Positions 21,874 through 35,375 of a stretch of 64,000 nucleotides of DNA are shown here, piece by piece. The position numbers and the translations under genes were made by a program. This stretch comes from Ampelomyces quisqualis. Taxonomy: Eukaryota > Ascomycota > Dothideomycetes > Pleosporales > Phaeosphaeriaceae. The notes under the pieces were generated by a model that saw only the letters and a list, made by a program, of their open reading frames with translations, had not been told where the DNA came from and made no database searches. The stretch lies in contig JAGTXZ010000018.1 in NCBI GenBank assembly GCA_018398575.1, positions 1,302,001 through 1,366,000 of the forward strand, in the 5' to 3' direction. The stretch's first letter is position 1. Each line of letters begins with the position of its first letter.

Positions 21874-24714
21874 CTACCGCTTCTGCACAGCGTCCCGGAA
21901 AGTATCCTCCCAGTGATTCTTGGGACCCATAAATGGCCGCCAGCGCTTGCACGTCATCTTCGGGATCGTTCCTCCGCGCTGCGTCCAAAGCCATCGCCTA
22001 TAGGCCTGGAACTCATGCCAATTCTGGCCCTCTTTGCGCTGAAGGTCTCGAGCAAATTTGAACGGTGGGATCCAAGTGTCGTCTTCCATGTCGAAGAGAT
22101 ACTCACCGATCTTCTTCTCATCTCGGCAGCGCGTGGCCCCTTCGGGGATATCGAAGGGTTTGGCGAGTTCCCAATCGTCTTGGGCGTACTCGTCGCGCTC
22201 GATCCTGGGACGCCAATCGGGATTCCTGTAGCCCGGATGCGATGGATAGCGACCATACGCGTCGGCCGCGTTGGATGGGAAGTAGATCGGTCTTGGTTGG
22301 CGGATCTGGGGGCCCTTGGGTGGGATGTAAACCCACGAGTTGATGGATTGCACGCGCTCCCAGTCCCACTTGGACTTATTCACCTGGAGTACGTTCATGT
22401 TCAAGCTATCGCCGGTCTTGTTTACAATGCTGTATTCCACGCTTTCATTCACAATCTTGTGGATGTGTAACGTGTTGAGGGTGTCGTCAATCTTCGCTTT
22501 TGATAATGTTGACGGATGCTGTGATAGATAGCATGGCTCGCGGTTGCGGTGGTTGTGGTACTTTGCACAGAAAGTCTCCCGGGAGAGCGCTTTGATAAAG
22601 CTCTCGATTGCTAGATGGCAATGACGACAGACGAAGGCGCTGTACAGTCGACTAGCGAACCGGGCGTCACAACGAGCGTGATCAGTGTACTCATCCGACC
22701 ACTTGGAATTTGCTGCTCTAAGCACGAAGAGATGGACCAGCAATTTTCGGATGGGGTCATTGACTTTGGTCGACATCCACAGCTTCTCGATGTCCTGGGG
22801 CGTCAGATCCAAGATGCGAACAACAACGTTGCAGTCATCCTCGCAGATGCCGCCCATCACTCCATACTTCTCGGTGAGAGCTGCCTCATTGCGCAGAAAA
22901 AGATGGATCTCATCGAGGATCATGTCGCTGACGTGTGTCGTTCCCATCTCTTGCGATAAGCAGTAAGTGTCGAGGAGTGTATGGATCGTCACTGGTGGTA
23001 CGCCCTCATCAACGTACGCATATCCTACACTTAGCTCCTTAAGAATGTAAACGCGTCTGGGCAGGGAGTGCCGCACGCCAAAGCAAGAGCTGCTATACCA
23101 ACGATCGAAAGCCGCTGCTGAGCTGCAAATAGTCTGACCCGGAACGAGATGGAGTTTCCTCCAGATCTTCTGCGTCATGTAACGGGTAACCGGAACGGAG
23201 CCATCGGGAGGCTGTAGCAGAAGCTCAACGACTTTGAGCTCATACTGAACGGCCTTTGGCTCATCCTCAACCTTGGCTTCACGCGGCTTCTTGTGCGTCT
23301 TGTTCCGTCGGTCGATAGTCTGGGCAGCCCCAGCCCCAGCAACGTTGATCGACTGGGTTACACCAGCTCCTGTGACCAGCTGAGCAGCAACATTTGAGGC
23401 ATTCTTCAGAGCTCGCGTCATGTCGCTCTCGCTCGGCACATTGAACCCGTCCTGGAGCCCATGAGTGCCACGCTTGAAGTAAACTCCAGTAGCCTTGAAG
23501 ATTGCCCGATTAGCCTTGATAAAACGCTTCCTCCCGCCCTCATCTGTTAACGGGTTTTCACGACCTTCACGGGCCTGGGCCATCTTACCAACCTTGTTCC
23601 AGGCTATCGGTGCTGGGTTCCAAGGTTCTCTATCGTCATACGCTGCTTGATCTTGCTCTTCAACATTTGGGAATGCATCCCAATTGATAGGGCTGGTGGT
23701 CGGTTGGTCATACTGATCATAGGCCTGGGCACAACTCAGAAGCCACGGCGTATGCCTCGCAGGAAGTGGCTTGGTGAAGACTGCAACTGTTAGCTCATGT
23801 TGACTTTAGTGGAAATTTGCAGACTTACACTGCGCCAAAAGGGCGTTAGCAGGAGCAGGAGCAGTAACGGGCGCTGGAACTGGTAGCGCGGCAGCGACAG
23901 CAGGGCTTTGCTGAGTCGTCGTTGCCAACTGTGCTGCTTGCGTCGATGCTGCTGTTGGCTGAGCTGCGGATGGTAGATTTGCTGCAGACTGAGAGGCCGT
24001 AGCGGGCACTGCCGGACGCGAAGCCTTTGGCCGAGTGGTCGACCGCTGGGTGGTCGACGGCTGCACAGTCCCACCGCAGGTCTGAGGAACTTGAGCAGGT
24101 CCTACATTCAATTAGCTCTGTTCAGTGAGTATAAACGGAGTCAAATTACCAGTCGTGGTGACACCAGCCGCGAGTGCTTGCAAAGAGATGGGGCCAGTGA
24201 CCCTCTTGGACGTAGCATCCGCCGGCGCGTCCTGCATTGCAACATCGTTGTTATCGTCATTTTCCACTGCCGAGGTGCTCCGGGATGCCTCCGTCGACTT
24301 TTCCCGCTTTTTCTGCGCAGTCTTTGGCTTCGCGCCCTCAGCGTCTGCTGAAGCAATGCTCTTCGATTTCCTGGTGACAGTCGGCTTGGTGGTCTTCCTT
24401 GTAGTTCCAGGAGTCGACGCTTCCTTCATCGTCACATCGTCCTCGACGAAGAAGCCCGAGCTCATAGCATCGACTGACTTCCCGGCGGTGGGATCGCCAT
24501 GGTCCTTGGACAACTTTGAACGCTTCGCAGCCTTAGCATTGGAAGTAACTATAGCCCTCGAATGTAGCACGGTGTCGCTCGCAGCAAGCTGGCTATCATC
24601 GTCGTCGGTCGGTGCTGCTTTACGCTTGATGGCGGGAGCGAGCACAGGGGGTTTCTTGGATACAGGCGTAGTACTGTTAGGCATGCCTGGCATGTTTTGT
24701 AGTGGTTGGCTCAT
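21874..24714 (-). CDS. Unknown protein, disordered N-terminal half plus conserved-looking C-terminal half (916 aa)
   Basis: Exons 24150-24714, 23829-24101 and 21874-23786 (complement); introns of 48 and 42 bp; 2751 nt in frame. Residues 1-280 are Ser/Thr/Ala/Lys-rich with several basic clusters (KRKAAP, AKRSKL, RKTTKPTVTRKSK) that could serve as nuclear signals. After a linker, residues about 345-920 are ordered. They include a helical segment reminiscent of BTB/POZ-type folds (VTIHTLLDTYCLSQEM, then SDMILDEIHLFLR), a Cys/His patch (VCRHCHLAIESF, then CAKYHNH) that might bind zinc, and a Trp/Pro/Arg-rich tail. I recognise no named family. The BTB-like and zinc readings are guesses from pattern; nuclear location is inference from the basic clusters. 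Confidence 0.75.
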
Positions 24715-25674
24715 TTTGTGTGAGTTGCGATTAGTTTTGGGGTGCGGATTGGTGTTGGTGTTGGTGTTGGTAAAGAAATAGAGAAGTAGAAGTAGAAGTA
24801 GTTGATAGGTAAGGAAGCGAAGGTGTAGATGAGCAGAACGTTGAGTGCAAGAGGCGACAACGTAGTAGGCAGGCAGCTAACTACGCAAGAGGCAAACCAA
24901 AATAGGACCTAGCCGCAAGAGTAAAAGGTTGTGAATCAACACTTGATACAGCTTTCCTAAGGCAATTAAGTTAAGTGAATCTTCCTACCGAGTAACGAAA
25001 CTAGCACTAGCACCATTGTGTCTTCTAGAACACTAGATTCACCTAAACAGCTTAGGAAAAATACTCAGTACTTTGTTGTAGACTTTATAATGCCAAGGCA
25101 AAGCTCAATCAGGAAAATAAAAGAGAGCAGAGAAATTCGACGGCCGAAGAGTCTCTTGCGATTCACATGCAATTTTGACTAGCATCTGAGTATACTGAAA
25201 AGTGTTATATAGGACTACAATAGACATGCCAACTACAATCGGTGTCTAGAGGTCTAAAGAGAAGAGGATCAGGAAGGTGATAAGGGACTTAACACGGGCA
25301 TTTCTGCTTGTCACCACAACTATATGCTACATGTACACATGACTATTCGCGCTTACTCATGTCAAGCTAAGGCACATACAAGCCACTTGGATCTTCACAA
25401 TGTACCCACAATGTTTTATGTAGTTACAATATGTTGTAGAGTATACGAGACGCTGTTAGGAGAACGAAAGATGAACTGTCGCGCGCTCAAGTACATTAGG
25501 ATCGATTACTACTGGGTTCAGTCCCTTGAAGTCACTATTAACGATCACATCGCGATTCGCAGCACGATGAATCCCTTTTATTTCATTTCATTCGCAACAA
25601 AGTCAACATGTAATTTAGTGCTTTTTTTCACTATGTGCTCATTTCAGCTCTACTCCTCCAGCCTTGCGCAATAT
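24715..25674. other. Intergenic, moderately AT-rich
   Basis: This stretch lies between the unknown gene's start and the glutamate decarboxylase stop. The 24,850-25,560 part is more A/T-rich than the neighbouring genes but lacks the TAG/TAA-dense pattern of the right-hand block. A GTTGGTGTTGGTGTTGG run at about 24,751-24,768 is a short simple repeat in the leader of the unknown gene. No gene is supported. Confidence 0.4.
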
Positions 25675-27554
25675 CTAGCAAACAGCGTGTGTCTTGCCGG
25701 TCTTCGCCTGCAAACTGTGCTCCTCATCCGCAAACGGATTATTGAACTTCGCTGCCTTGGCAAATACAGGCGTGACTAGCGTCGAGCGACGACGCATGGC
25801 GTATTGATGCCTATCATTGTATGTTAGCAAACAACGTCCACAATCCGACAGCACTCGTGCATCCGGAATGACTGGCTGGGCACTTACTCCTTGTGTTCCT
25901 GAATCTTCTTCTCATCCAGCGCATCGAGCGTCTGTAGCGCAAGCTTGAAGTCTGCAATGAGTGCGTCACAACGAGACTTTGTGAAGTCTTCACGCACAAC
26001 GACGCGCAGCATCTTCATCTTCTCGGAGTGAGGCGCCATGGTGTATGCGGGGACGACCCAGCCGCGCTCGCGGAGTTGGTGAGCACTATCAAACATTAGC
26101 TCTTGGTGTGTCGGGGAGAATACTGATAGGGTATCTGAAAGGAACAGGGACAAGTAACTTACATGGCAAACTCATCATAATGCTTTCCAAGATCCTCATC
26201 GATCCTCGCAGCAACAAGTGGCAGGCCCTCCCCCCCTCTCTGGCTCATAATCACAAAACCCATGCTCTCCAAATTCGCACTCAAGTAATCCGCCGTCCGC
26301 GTCAAGTTCAGCATAATGCGTCTGTATCCGCGCTTACCCAGGCGGATGAGCTGGTAATACTGGCCGATGATCTGACTCGCGCCACGACTGAAGTTGAGCG
26401 TGAAGGAAGCTTGGTCGGCGCCCAGGTAGTTGATGTTGAACACGAGCTCTTGAGGCAGGTATTTCGGATCGCGCCATACGACCCATCCTACACCTGGGTA
26501 CACTAAACCGTACTTATGACTGTATGCTAATTAGGCCCATTATCTGACTGCTCTTTGTGCTCAGGACTCACCCGGAGACATTGATGGTTGTTACCTTGGG
26601 CAGGCGAAAGTCCCAAAGGAGGCCAGGGTTGACGAACGGTGCGACGAAGCCACCAGACGCAGCATCAACGTGAATGTCGACGTCAATATTGCGCTCGACC
26701 AGCAGATCATTGATGCCCTTGATGTCTTCGTATTCGCCGGTATAAGTAGTACCAAGGATAGCGCCTGTCCTATGTCAGTTTCTCAAATTAGCGGGCGAGG
26801 GGGCTTTTGCGTACAGATTCCAATAGTATTCTCGTCACATAGATCAACGCATTCCTTAGGGTCAATGACGTAACGCTCCGTAGTACAGTACACATATCGC
26901 TCCTCGATGTCGAAGTAGCGACACGCCTTTTCCCAGCACACCTGGACAGCAGAGTTCATGATCATGTTGGGCTTGTCGTACGGCTTGCCTTCTGCCTTGC
27001 GCTTGTTTTGCCAGAGCTTTTTCTGAGCGAGCACTCCGAGCATAATAGCTTCCGAAGAACCAATTGTGGATGTGCCGATTGTGTTGTCATCGTCGCCAAT
27101 AGGGGCATTGAAGAGGCGGGCGATCATGGAGACGCAGCGGTTCTGGATGTCTGCGCTGACAGGGTATTCTTCGTAGTCGATGAAGTTCTTGGAGAAGGCA
27201 TCACTACCGTTCATTAGGGTAAGCACAATGAAAATTACGTTATGCATACACCATGAGCTTCTCGGCCTCTTCCTCCATGTAAGTCGTGACAAAAGAAGCC
27301 AGGTTGAGCGTTGGGGTGCCATCCAGGGTGAGGTCATCCTTGATCATACGATACGCGACCGCAGGAGGCATTTCCTTGTCAGGCATCTCGTGGCGAGGCA
27401 AGTCCTCAGCAGCATACCTGCTGCCATAAACAGACGCCGAGAAGTCATCCGCCTCGTCGTCAAGGTGAAGGTTGTTTTTGCTCTCAGGGGTCTCGAACTG
27501 TGACCTCTCGTCCGAGACCTCCTTGGTAGTAGCTACACGGTTGATGTGCACCAT
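25675..27554 (-). CDS. gad: Glutamate decarboxylase (525 aa)
   Basis: Six exons: 27250-27554, 26815-27203, 26572-26764, 26163-26519, 25888-26085 and 25675-25810 (complement); 1578 nt in frame. The protein begins MVHINRVATTKEV. Group II PLP-decarboxylase landmarks: SFVTTYMEEEAEKLM, FSKNFIDYEEYP across intron 1, GTSTIGSSEAIMLG, CAILGTTYTGEYE across intron 2, DIHVDAASGGFVAPF (PLP-ring Asp), and INVSGHKYG across intron 3 with the Schiff-base Lys near residue 298. The C-terminus ends KTHAVC. It converts glutamate to GABA with release of CO2, feeding the GABA shunt and acid/oxidative stress tolerance in the cytosol. An ATAAAAG element at 27,631-27,638 (minus sense), about 80 bp before the ATG, and a CT-rich leader resemble a core promoter. 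All catalytic motifs are intact. Confidence 0.95.
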
Positions 27555-28716
27555 GATGGCGGTGGGAGGTCAGTTGAAAGTGGGAGAAGAGGAGACAGAG
27601 TGACGGATTGGAAAACAAGGGCAGACGCGTCTTTTATGATGCAGGAACCCTTCAATGGCTCAATACGTACGCAGCATGCAGGAGACTACAGTAGCTCGTC
27701 CGCTCCAACACAGCAGCTTCGCTAGCTACCGCGCCATGCCACCACAAACGCCCGCCCATCACACACACCTGCAAGCCGCACACGCTGCTCGACGAGTCAC
27801 TGCTTCTTGTTGGCCTTGAGTAGGCGGCATGGACGTGTCTCTCGTCATCGAAGCTCATTTGGGGACATGGTCATGGCGGGGCAGGTCGAAGTAACTAACG
27901 TTAAGCCTTGGACCCCGGAAGCTTGTCTTACTTAATACTTGATGCATTGTGCCCTTTTGGAAGCGCCTTGTCCTATTGTGGTAATGAGCTAACGTGGAGA
28001 TGGCGGGGTTACGGGATATCTGTGTATCTTGCATGATCCATCTCCTACACAACATGGTTTCTTTTCCATCCGATACTCGTTGAGACGACTGTTCTAATAC
28101 ACTCTGATCCAGCCCAGCCGCCCCGACGAGTTCACATCTGTGAAGCTCAGGTAGATGTGGAGACGCCGCGTGGCAGCAGAGGCATGACGCGGTGACTGAT
28201 TGGCTATACTTCTCGACAGCTGAAAGATGGGCGATGCGGGCAAGATGCGGCGCGACCCTAATGTCGCGGGAGCAAGATAGATAGCAGTTGTGGCGCACCC
28301 AGCCTCAGTCCCTCCGCGGCATCATGCTGCAAGATATCTAGTGGGGGTCGTGAGGCGGTCAAACTAGATGGTTGTGGCAGATATAAGACCTGACCAACAT
28401 GGATGCGGCCATGGAACTATCCTTCTGAATAGCCCTGTGCCCAGCTCTAGCGTCCGCCATGATGCACTCGCATCAAAATCAACTAATGTACATACTCGCA
28501 TGCATGTGACGTGTGGCTGTAATCACTCCACTGATCATTCTGGTGACGTGTACTGGCGCGAGCATTATCACGATGCGACACTTCGTTCTTCACAACTTGG
28601 GCTTCGCGCCGTGCCAGTGCCAGAGGGCTTTCGTGCACAGAGGCACCCGCAGCCCCAACATCGTCCGCCACCTTTTGCTGCTAACAGCCGCTCCCTGTAA
28701 CTAAAAACCACACAGT
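27555..28716. other. Intergenic stretch upstream of glutamate decarboxylase
   Basis: This is the promoter region of the decarboxylase and the 3' flank of the second regulator. Frames of 60-150 codons on both strands lack motifs or splice support. An inverted CCAAT (ATTGG) lies at about 27,607. Confidence 0.4.
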
Positions 28717-31281
28717 TCATATTATATTCGCGATGCTAATACGACTTGTACTCGATGGTGCTGGATTTGGAATTGGTGCTGGAATCGGCGCGGTGCGGAC
28801 TTCGGGTCCTAGTTGTACTCGTTTCATGGGGTTGTGTGGCGTGGAGTAGTAAGTCGCGGTACGCGGACGATTCTCCTCCACGAGCCGGCGGACCATATGT
28901 TCCAGTCGCGGCCAGTCATCCCAAACTGACTCGTTCTGTTCAGGCGAGCCGGTCGATGTGCGGAGAGGATACGCGTCGCGCATTGGCTCGTCTCCTTCGT
29001 GGGAGCGTCTTGTGTAGCAAGAGGAATGCTGTGAAGGTTTTGGCAACATTGGGTTGGTATCGGTCCACACCCATGAGTGCTCGATATTGCTCTGCATGTC
29101 ACCACTGACGTAAGCTAGTATCTCTTCATCATGTTCCAGTTGCTGCGGATCACCATGGCCACTGCGCCTGCGGTTCAGGAGCTGGTCTACGAAGAAAACC
29201 ATGTGTCTCCCACATTCACCATTGATCCTGCGCGTCTTGCCGATTGCACTAGAAAGGTGTAGACATAGAAATGCGGCGTCGTAGTCGCCACGGAAGCACA
29301 AGACAAGCATACACCGCCAGAGATGCAAGCACATCATATTGCTGGCCACAAGTGCCACCTTTGCGTGCCAGGTCTGTTCCGAATCTGATCGTGTTGGACT
29401 GTGCAGAGTCCTCGATATATACTTCGCTGTGTCCTGGGCAATTAAGATGCATCGACTCAGGGCGTCGGCCCGTTCGTGGACGCGACATATAGGTGTGAGG
29501 TTGTGCCTGTAGAGGTGAAATTGCGAAGAAAGTAGTGTGAAAAGTGGTGGCAAAGCTTTCGTGTCCAGAGCAGCCGAAGAGCCTGTTCGCGATGACTCTG
29601 GTAGTAACGACATCTTGGCTCGAAAGTCTTCGTCGAAGCTCTTCAACGTCTGCGGCGTAATAATGCTCGACTTAAGGGCCTGATACAAAGGCGCGTACAG
29701 GCGCGCCATTTGAATAACATCAAGTGGCCCACTAGCCGGTGCCGAGCTTGAAGTTGTACGAGTGAGCCCTTCGGGTTGGATATAGCGGTCTTCGATAGGT
29801 GTGGGCAGTGCGGCCTCGCAATCGTCTTCGCTGAGTAACATGGGCCGGTGCGAGTCAAGACATGTGATTCTGACGAGTGTTAATGGTCTTTCCGTCAACC
29901 TTTGACACCAGTCTCACCTGTCCCGCGTGTAGATGGCCCACCATAATCTGCGACGAGTCTCGCTTTCAATTACAGAACCCACGTTAATAGCCGAGTGCAT
30001 ATTTAGCTCCTGGGCTGCACGAGACGCAGTGCCCAACCACATTGAACCGAGAGGTCTTCTGTTTTGCTCCGTCGCATAGACACTCAGCAAAAATGCTGCT
30101 TGGGCATATTGAACACTAGGATCCTGGGTCCATGGCATCAGGGCTTGAATGGCACAGTCAAAGTACACATTACCGTCAAATGATTGTGTAGCGCTCTGCG
30201 AGCTTGGACTAACATGTAGGGCTCCACAAGCCAAGACGGCGAAGAAAATTCCTATCCAATCTTTTGCCTTTCCGGCGAAAGACTTTCCAGTATACATCTC
30301 GTCGACTTCGCCCTGAAACGTTGGCCAGTGTAGAACAGGATACCACTCGTGAATAGAGTCGAGGTAAGCTCGTGAAAGAATGGCGGTATCGGCTCGCGGT
30401 GGCACTTCTGGCGTCGTCGAGGTGAGCGAAGAGGTGGAGCCATTGTTCTGTTGGCTTGCGATGAAGATACCACGCGAGTGTGCTCGAATGTTGTCCCGGA
30501 CATGCTCAAAATTCCGCATTACTGGTGCTGCTATCCGTTGAGGTCCTGGCGCCGTACCGGTGTGACCGTCCGACAACCATCGCTTCGAGTCCGAACGTTC
30601 ATAGTCTGCCAGATCGCCACCAGTAGTTTTTGTTTGCAAGCGGGAGTTCAACTGTGTCAGTTCAGCAATTTGGCTTTGGAGATCTTGAACTTGTCTGGAG
30701 ATTTGTCAGTCCTCGTTTTTTTGTTCGAAGGTAGGCCTGTCGTACTTAATCGAAGACATTCGTCTATTCGTCTCCTTTGTAAATTGACATCTGTGATTGC
30801 GACTCGAGCACTCTGAACAAGCCAAAGTTTCCGTGGCATCGCACTTCAGGCTTAGTCAGTGGTGTATTTGACACAATGCTCCTGATCAGCATCAAGGCGT
30901 GTACTGACGTCTTGAAATGAGAGTGCTACGTACCTTGACTTTCCTCTCCCTGCAGGCATCGCATGAAGGATCCTTTCTGCGTTGTCGGTACGCTCTTTTC
31001 TGAGCATTCAGGCTGGCTGAGGATATTTGGGTAGGGGATATCATCATCAAAGGCGTTGCATGGTTTTGGGTTTCGGTAAGGCTTCCTGAACCGGTACTTG
31101 GAGATGTTGAGTGGCTGTACGAGTGAGACGGATATCCCGGAGATCGAGTGTCAGTGAGTGGGGGATGCGGAACAGACAGAGTCGTAGTCTGAGAAGGCGC
31201 TGTTGCGTGAGCGAATGGATTGTGCAGTGGTATCATGGTGCATGGAGCTGCTTCGTTTGACATGGAAGTGGATGTGCGCAT
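28717..31281 (-). CDS. Zn(II)2Cys6 transcription factor with fungal-specific regulatory domain (791 aa)
   Basis: Exons 30934-31281, 30746-30843, 29918-30694 and 28717-29869 (complement); introns of 90, 51 and 48 bp; 2376 nt in frame. The start at 31,281 (MRTSTSMSNEA) is one of several in-frame ATGs; the frame is open to 31,440. The binuclear cluster is split by the first intron: CDACRERKVK in exon 1, then CDATETLACSECSSRNHRC. A short coiled coil follows (QVQDLQSQIAELTQLNSRLQ), as is usual for dimerising members. The fungal-specific domain has YLDSIHEWYPVLHWPTF, a GIFFAVLACGAL helix, and ETRRRLWWAIYTRDR at the last junction. It resembles regulators of the XlnR/AcuK-to-Cat8 breadth; I cannot assign a pathway. 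It stands alone between long intergenic stretches. Confidence 0.9.
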
Positions 31282-34200
31282 ATTGCACGACAGAGGGCGC
31301 AAACCTTCCCGGGCAGGTGTAAGGCGAGCCCCGATGATGGAGTATAGACAAAAAAGAGAGTACGGATCGCGGCAACGGAGTAGCGAATGCCGCGGGAACG
31401 CTCGATCCTCTCGGTAGCAGCCGAGTGCCACAATTCCCAAGCGGAACTATCCTTCGACTGGCACGCGGTGGGAATCTAATGGGAACCTCCACTACTCAAT
31501 GCATGATAGTGCGTCAATGTGCTCGATCAGTGGCCAAGGCCGAGACCAGATGTGGGTGCTGACCAAAGCAGTGTACCAGCTGAGTTGGCACACGCATGTG
31601 CCTGTGACCCTAGTACGGAGTGTCGAATGACCCAAGGTTCATGTAGGAAGCGCAGATGTCGGGTGTTCCGTGTCGCTTGAGCAAATCTTGCCAGCCAACC
31701 GCGGGACAGCTCGCGCGAGGTGCAGGAACGTAAGCGCAAAGGTGGCGGACTGAATCAATACTCGAGAGGGTTCGGGGCGACAATGTTGACAAGCATCTTC
31801 GTGCTCTACAAAGAAGAGTGATTCGAGGTTCCTAATATTGACCGCGTAAAAGGTGTATATCTAAGAACAAACGTGCAGATGCCGGCGACGGGCCGTGAAA
31901 CAGCGGTATACTTACGACGAGGTCAGGGGTATTACGTGGATTGAGTACCCCTAAGAGTGTCGCTGCGGCATTGATCAGCACAAATCCCAACAGCAGTGAA
32001 GTTGCTTGCCCGGCACACGTTCGTAAGAGGGTAAAGTTACAAGGCTGGGTCGCCACCATACCCTTCGATATCGGACGGGTGCTATGAGCAACACATGAGA
32101 TTGGACAGTCAACCCTGTTTAGCAGCACGTGTCACTTTGGGATGCCCGCTCAATTACCTACATCTGCGACCTAGTGCAGGGTCAAAACGGCCAAGTGTAG
32201 TGGACTAACAGCTGGCGAGCTAGAGCCACTTGACAACCGAGACGAGTCTTACTTGCACCAGAGACTTCGCAAAACGCAAAGCTCGTTCGAGGGTAGCCAG
32301 TGCCAGACTGGCCTTGGGAAGTTGTATTTTGCCTGTCATAGGCTGGGGGAGCATTGCCACGCACAAATACAACTTGTGCTTCGTGAATCCTGCCCAATCT
32401 TCCGAAGTGCATGCTCGGTCAAAATGGCCGCAGATTGAGGAGCGTGCGAAGCGAGTACTCCTAATTTAGTTAATCAACTGGGTAGAAGCCTGAGGACTGA
32501 GGGCACCATGCGGAGTAGCTGCGTCGGATGTAGGTCCGGGATCTGTGAAGCCCCGTGGATCATCGCCCATTTTGCAAGAGAATCCCAGCGTACAAGGTTC
32601 ATGTGCGATCTGCTGGTAGCCTGGTTGCCGACACGCGGATTAGGCATGCAAAGCTGTGGTTGTCAACAGTATTGCGCCAAGACGGCCTTCCGGTTGACGG
32701 ATTCGGTCTTGACAACGACAGGGGTAGCTGTTCTTCCTTCCAGACTGGCTAACGCCTGTGGCCGTGGCGAGAGCTCGACTGGCGGCTGCAGCACGAGGTG
32801 TGCTCGGATGAGTTGGCCAGGGCTGAGACGACTCTGGAGTCTAGACGAGGCGCAAATCCACCATCCGTCACAGTGGACCGTTGCCGAAGACGCATGAGTC
32901 TGACCTATGAGCAGTGGCCATTGACACATCTGGCGTATCCGCATGTTGAGTAACAAATTTTCGGCGGGCGGCGAGCTATCTACAGGGGCTCAGGTCCGCG
33001 AAAGGTTCCGATTTGCTGGGGCGTTTGACGCTGCATATGGGTGTGGAAGGCGAAACGTCAGTTGAGGGCGGTATCGAAGTATCGAAGTCGGCCAAACGGC
33101 CATGTACAAGCCTCTCATCTCCCGAAGACAGAGCCTCTTTTGTCTGAACGAACGCTCATCCACGGAGCAATTGCTCAGCCAGCCACCTCCCAGTCACGAG
33201 ACCCATGTCGTGGTGCCGTCACCAGTGTGGCACCGATGGAAAAAAGTGGTTTCCCCACGTCGTAGCCTGTATACCCCGATAGACCCACACGAATGGCTCG
33301 GAGAAGACCCAGCGCTTCCACTAGCCTGTAGTCAACTCTGCCGGTGACCTGCTTGGCACTACTACCATCAGCATGGCAGCTGCGGATGATTGATCTGATT
33401 CAGGTTGACTTGACCTTTGGTGCCGAGGCGATTTTGTGGACATGTGGGAAAACTTAAAAGGCACCTTCAAATGCCGAGCAGATTGTCTGGTCTGGACATT
33501 CAACTGCGCGGATCTGGTGCCTTTTCAGATGGCTCCCCGTCTAATCTGCCATGTCTGGCCATGTTCATGTCGCGACGTGTCTGCATACTGTCGTAGGTCC
33601 CCCCCCCCACCTACGAGCAATGACCTGTCAAAGAAGGTGACATCGGTCAAGAGATGCATTTTCGACGTGCTTGTGCACAGAGCAGACGCCGCAGAATTAG
33701 TTGCCTGGTGCCCCCCGAAGCTCTTGGATGTCACATGTAGGATTTGGTAAATATAGCGAGTGCACGTTTGCGCAACATCGGCTCTGTCGCGTGGTGCGGA
33801 AGCAGACAGTGTGACATCCGGCATCCGCCAGCATGTATTGACTCGATGCCGCATTGTCTTCTGCGTCAGCCTGTGTTGCCATCAACGCAACAAACGGGGG
33901 TCGTCAAGATCTGCACGCATGATGTATTATAATTACTGCGTGGGCAGAGAGATTCGGCAGCTTCCGTTCGGCGAGGTAGCCGATCGAAATTGAACAAGTC
34001 AGTCCTGGACGTTTACGGGCAAGCCTCAGAAAAACCAACTTCCTTCTGTCCAGCGGTAGGCGAGGAATATGTAATGGGCTGGGCGGCCCTTAACTGCCCT
34101 CCGATAAGAGGCCGTTGAGGGCCGCAAGGGCGCGCAGGGGCAGGCTATACTAGCATACTCCTCCGCCGATCGCTTCGACTGACCGTTTCCAACAGTGAGA

Positions 34201-35375
34201 GATCGACATATCATTGGTATACATGCTACTCCGTTCCCAGACATGACATGTCTTTGCGTCGCAATATCCAGTGCACGCGCCAAGCTGGTGAGACGGGAGC
34301 CATTGTCGGCCGGACAGGCGGATACCGACGCGGCTTGGAGCTGCAGTGGCGAAGGTGAAGATCACAGCCGTGAAAGGCGCGACCGCTGGAATGATTCAAC
34401 AAGGACGCTGGGGTGATGAAGCGATCGGCATGCTCTGTCACATTTTGCACGAGTTAGGAGGGTCCAAGGATGCTTCTATACACATACCAAAGTGGTGCGG
34501 TATCTTGTATCAACGCTAAGCTAATACAGGCAAGGGGTATTTATTTAGGACACTTGTACATCAAAAAGCTGTACGTCCGGTATCAATACGATACCGTATA
34601 AACGACTGTATATACAGAGCCCATGTCTACCCAAGACATCCATGTGCGAAAAGCACAGTTCCAACTGTTCTATAAATTGTTCATCTACAACTAGTGTACG
34701 CCGTAATTAGAGTCTAGAGCTGCGCGACCAACTCGCACCCCAGCCAAGATACTCATCGCCCAAAAGCAATGCCAACAAACTCCCCTGTGACAAACCAACC
34801 CCGCTGTCCAGATTGTGCTGTCCTCCCTCCTGCAAAGAGAAGAAAAAAATGCCTCAAAAAACGAAACCGCTCGCCGCCCCGATGTACCTTCCCGTAGCCC
34901 CTCTTCATGCCGCAATCATCAACATTGTCTGTACTGGGTGGTGGTAGGCAGGCGTATTCAGGTGCATGTTGCCAGCACGATTATGGGCTGATGATGTCAC
35001 GCACTAAATTTATGGCTGTCCATGGTGCGAATCTGCAGTACGTACACAGTCTATATGGGGTGTTGCTTGTTTCGAGATTCAACGGGGGAGGATGGGGGGC
35101 AGGAAGGGGCTGGAGAGGCTGTGGATGTTAGGGTCATTGCTGGTTTGGATGGAGAATGTGCTTGGTTTACATCACGTTTCGTATCCGCATTGGAATGGCT
35201 CGGTCGTGCTTCATGATTAGAGCTACACTTTCTCCTCGAAAGGGTCAGAGTATAGGATGTATTTCATTCCCCCCCCCTATATGCCCCACTAAATGCGTCG
35301 AAATGCAAGTAGGAAACCATTTTTGTCACATTCGCTTTTCCTTCCATGACTTCTTCCCCGGCCCACACCTCGGAC
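31282..35375. other. Four-kilobase gene-free stretch
   Basis: No frame here has recognisable motifs, and none is linked by plausible splicing. Base composition is like the gene compartment, not like the AT-rich block. Small features seen: a C-run at about 33,600-33,608; a short perfect inverted repeat GGTATC-AATAC-GATACC near 34,580; and a palindrome CTGTATATACAG near 34,605. Old, unrecognisable repeats or non-coding transcripts are possible. Confidence 0.4.
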
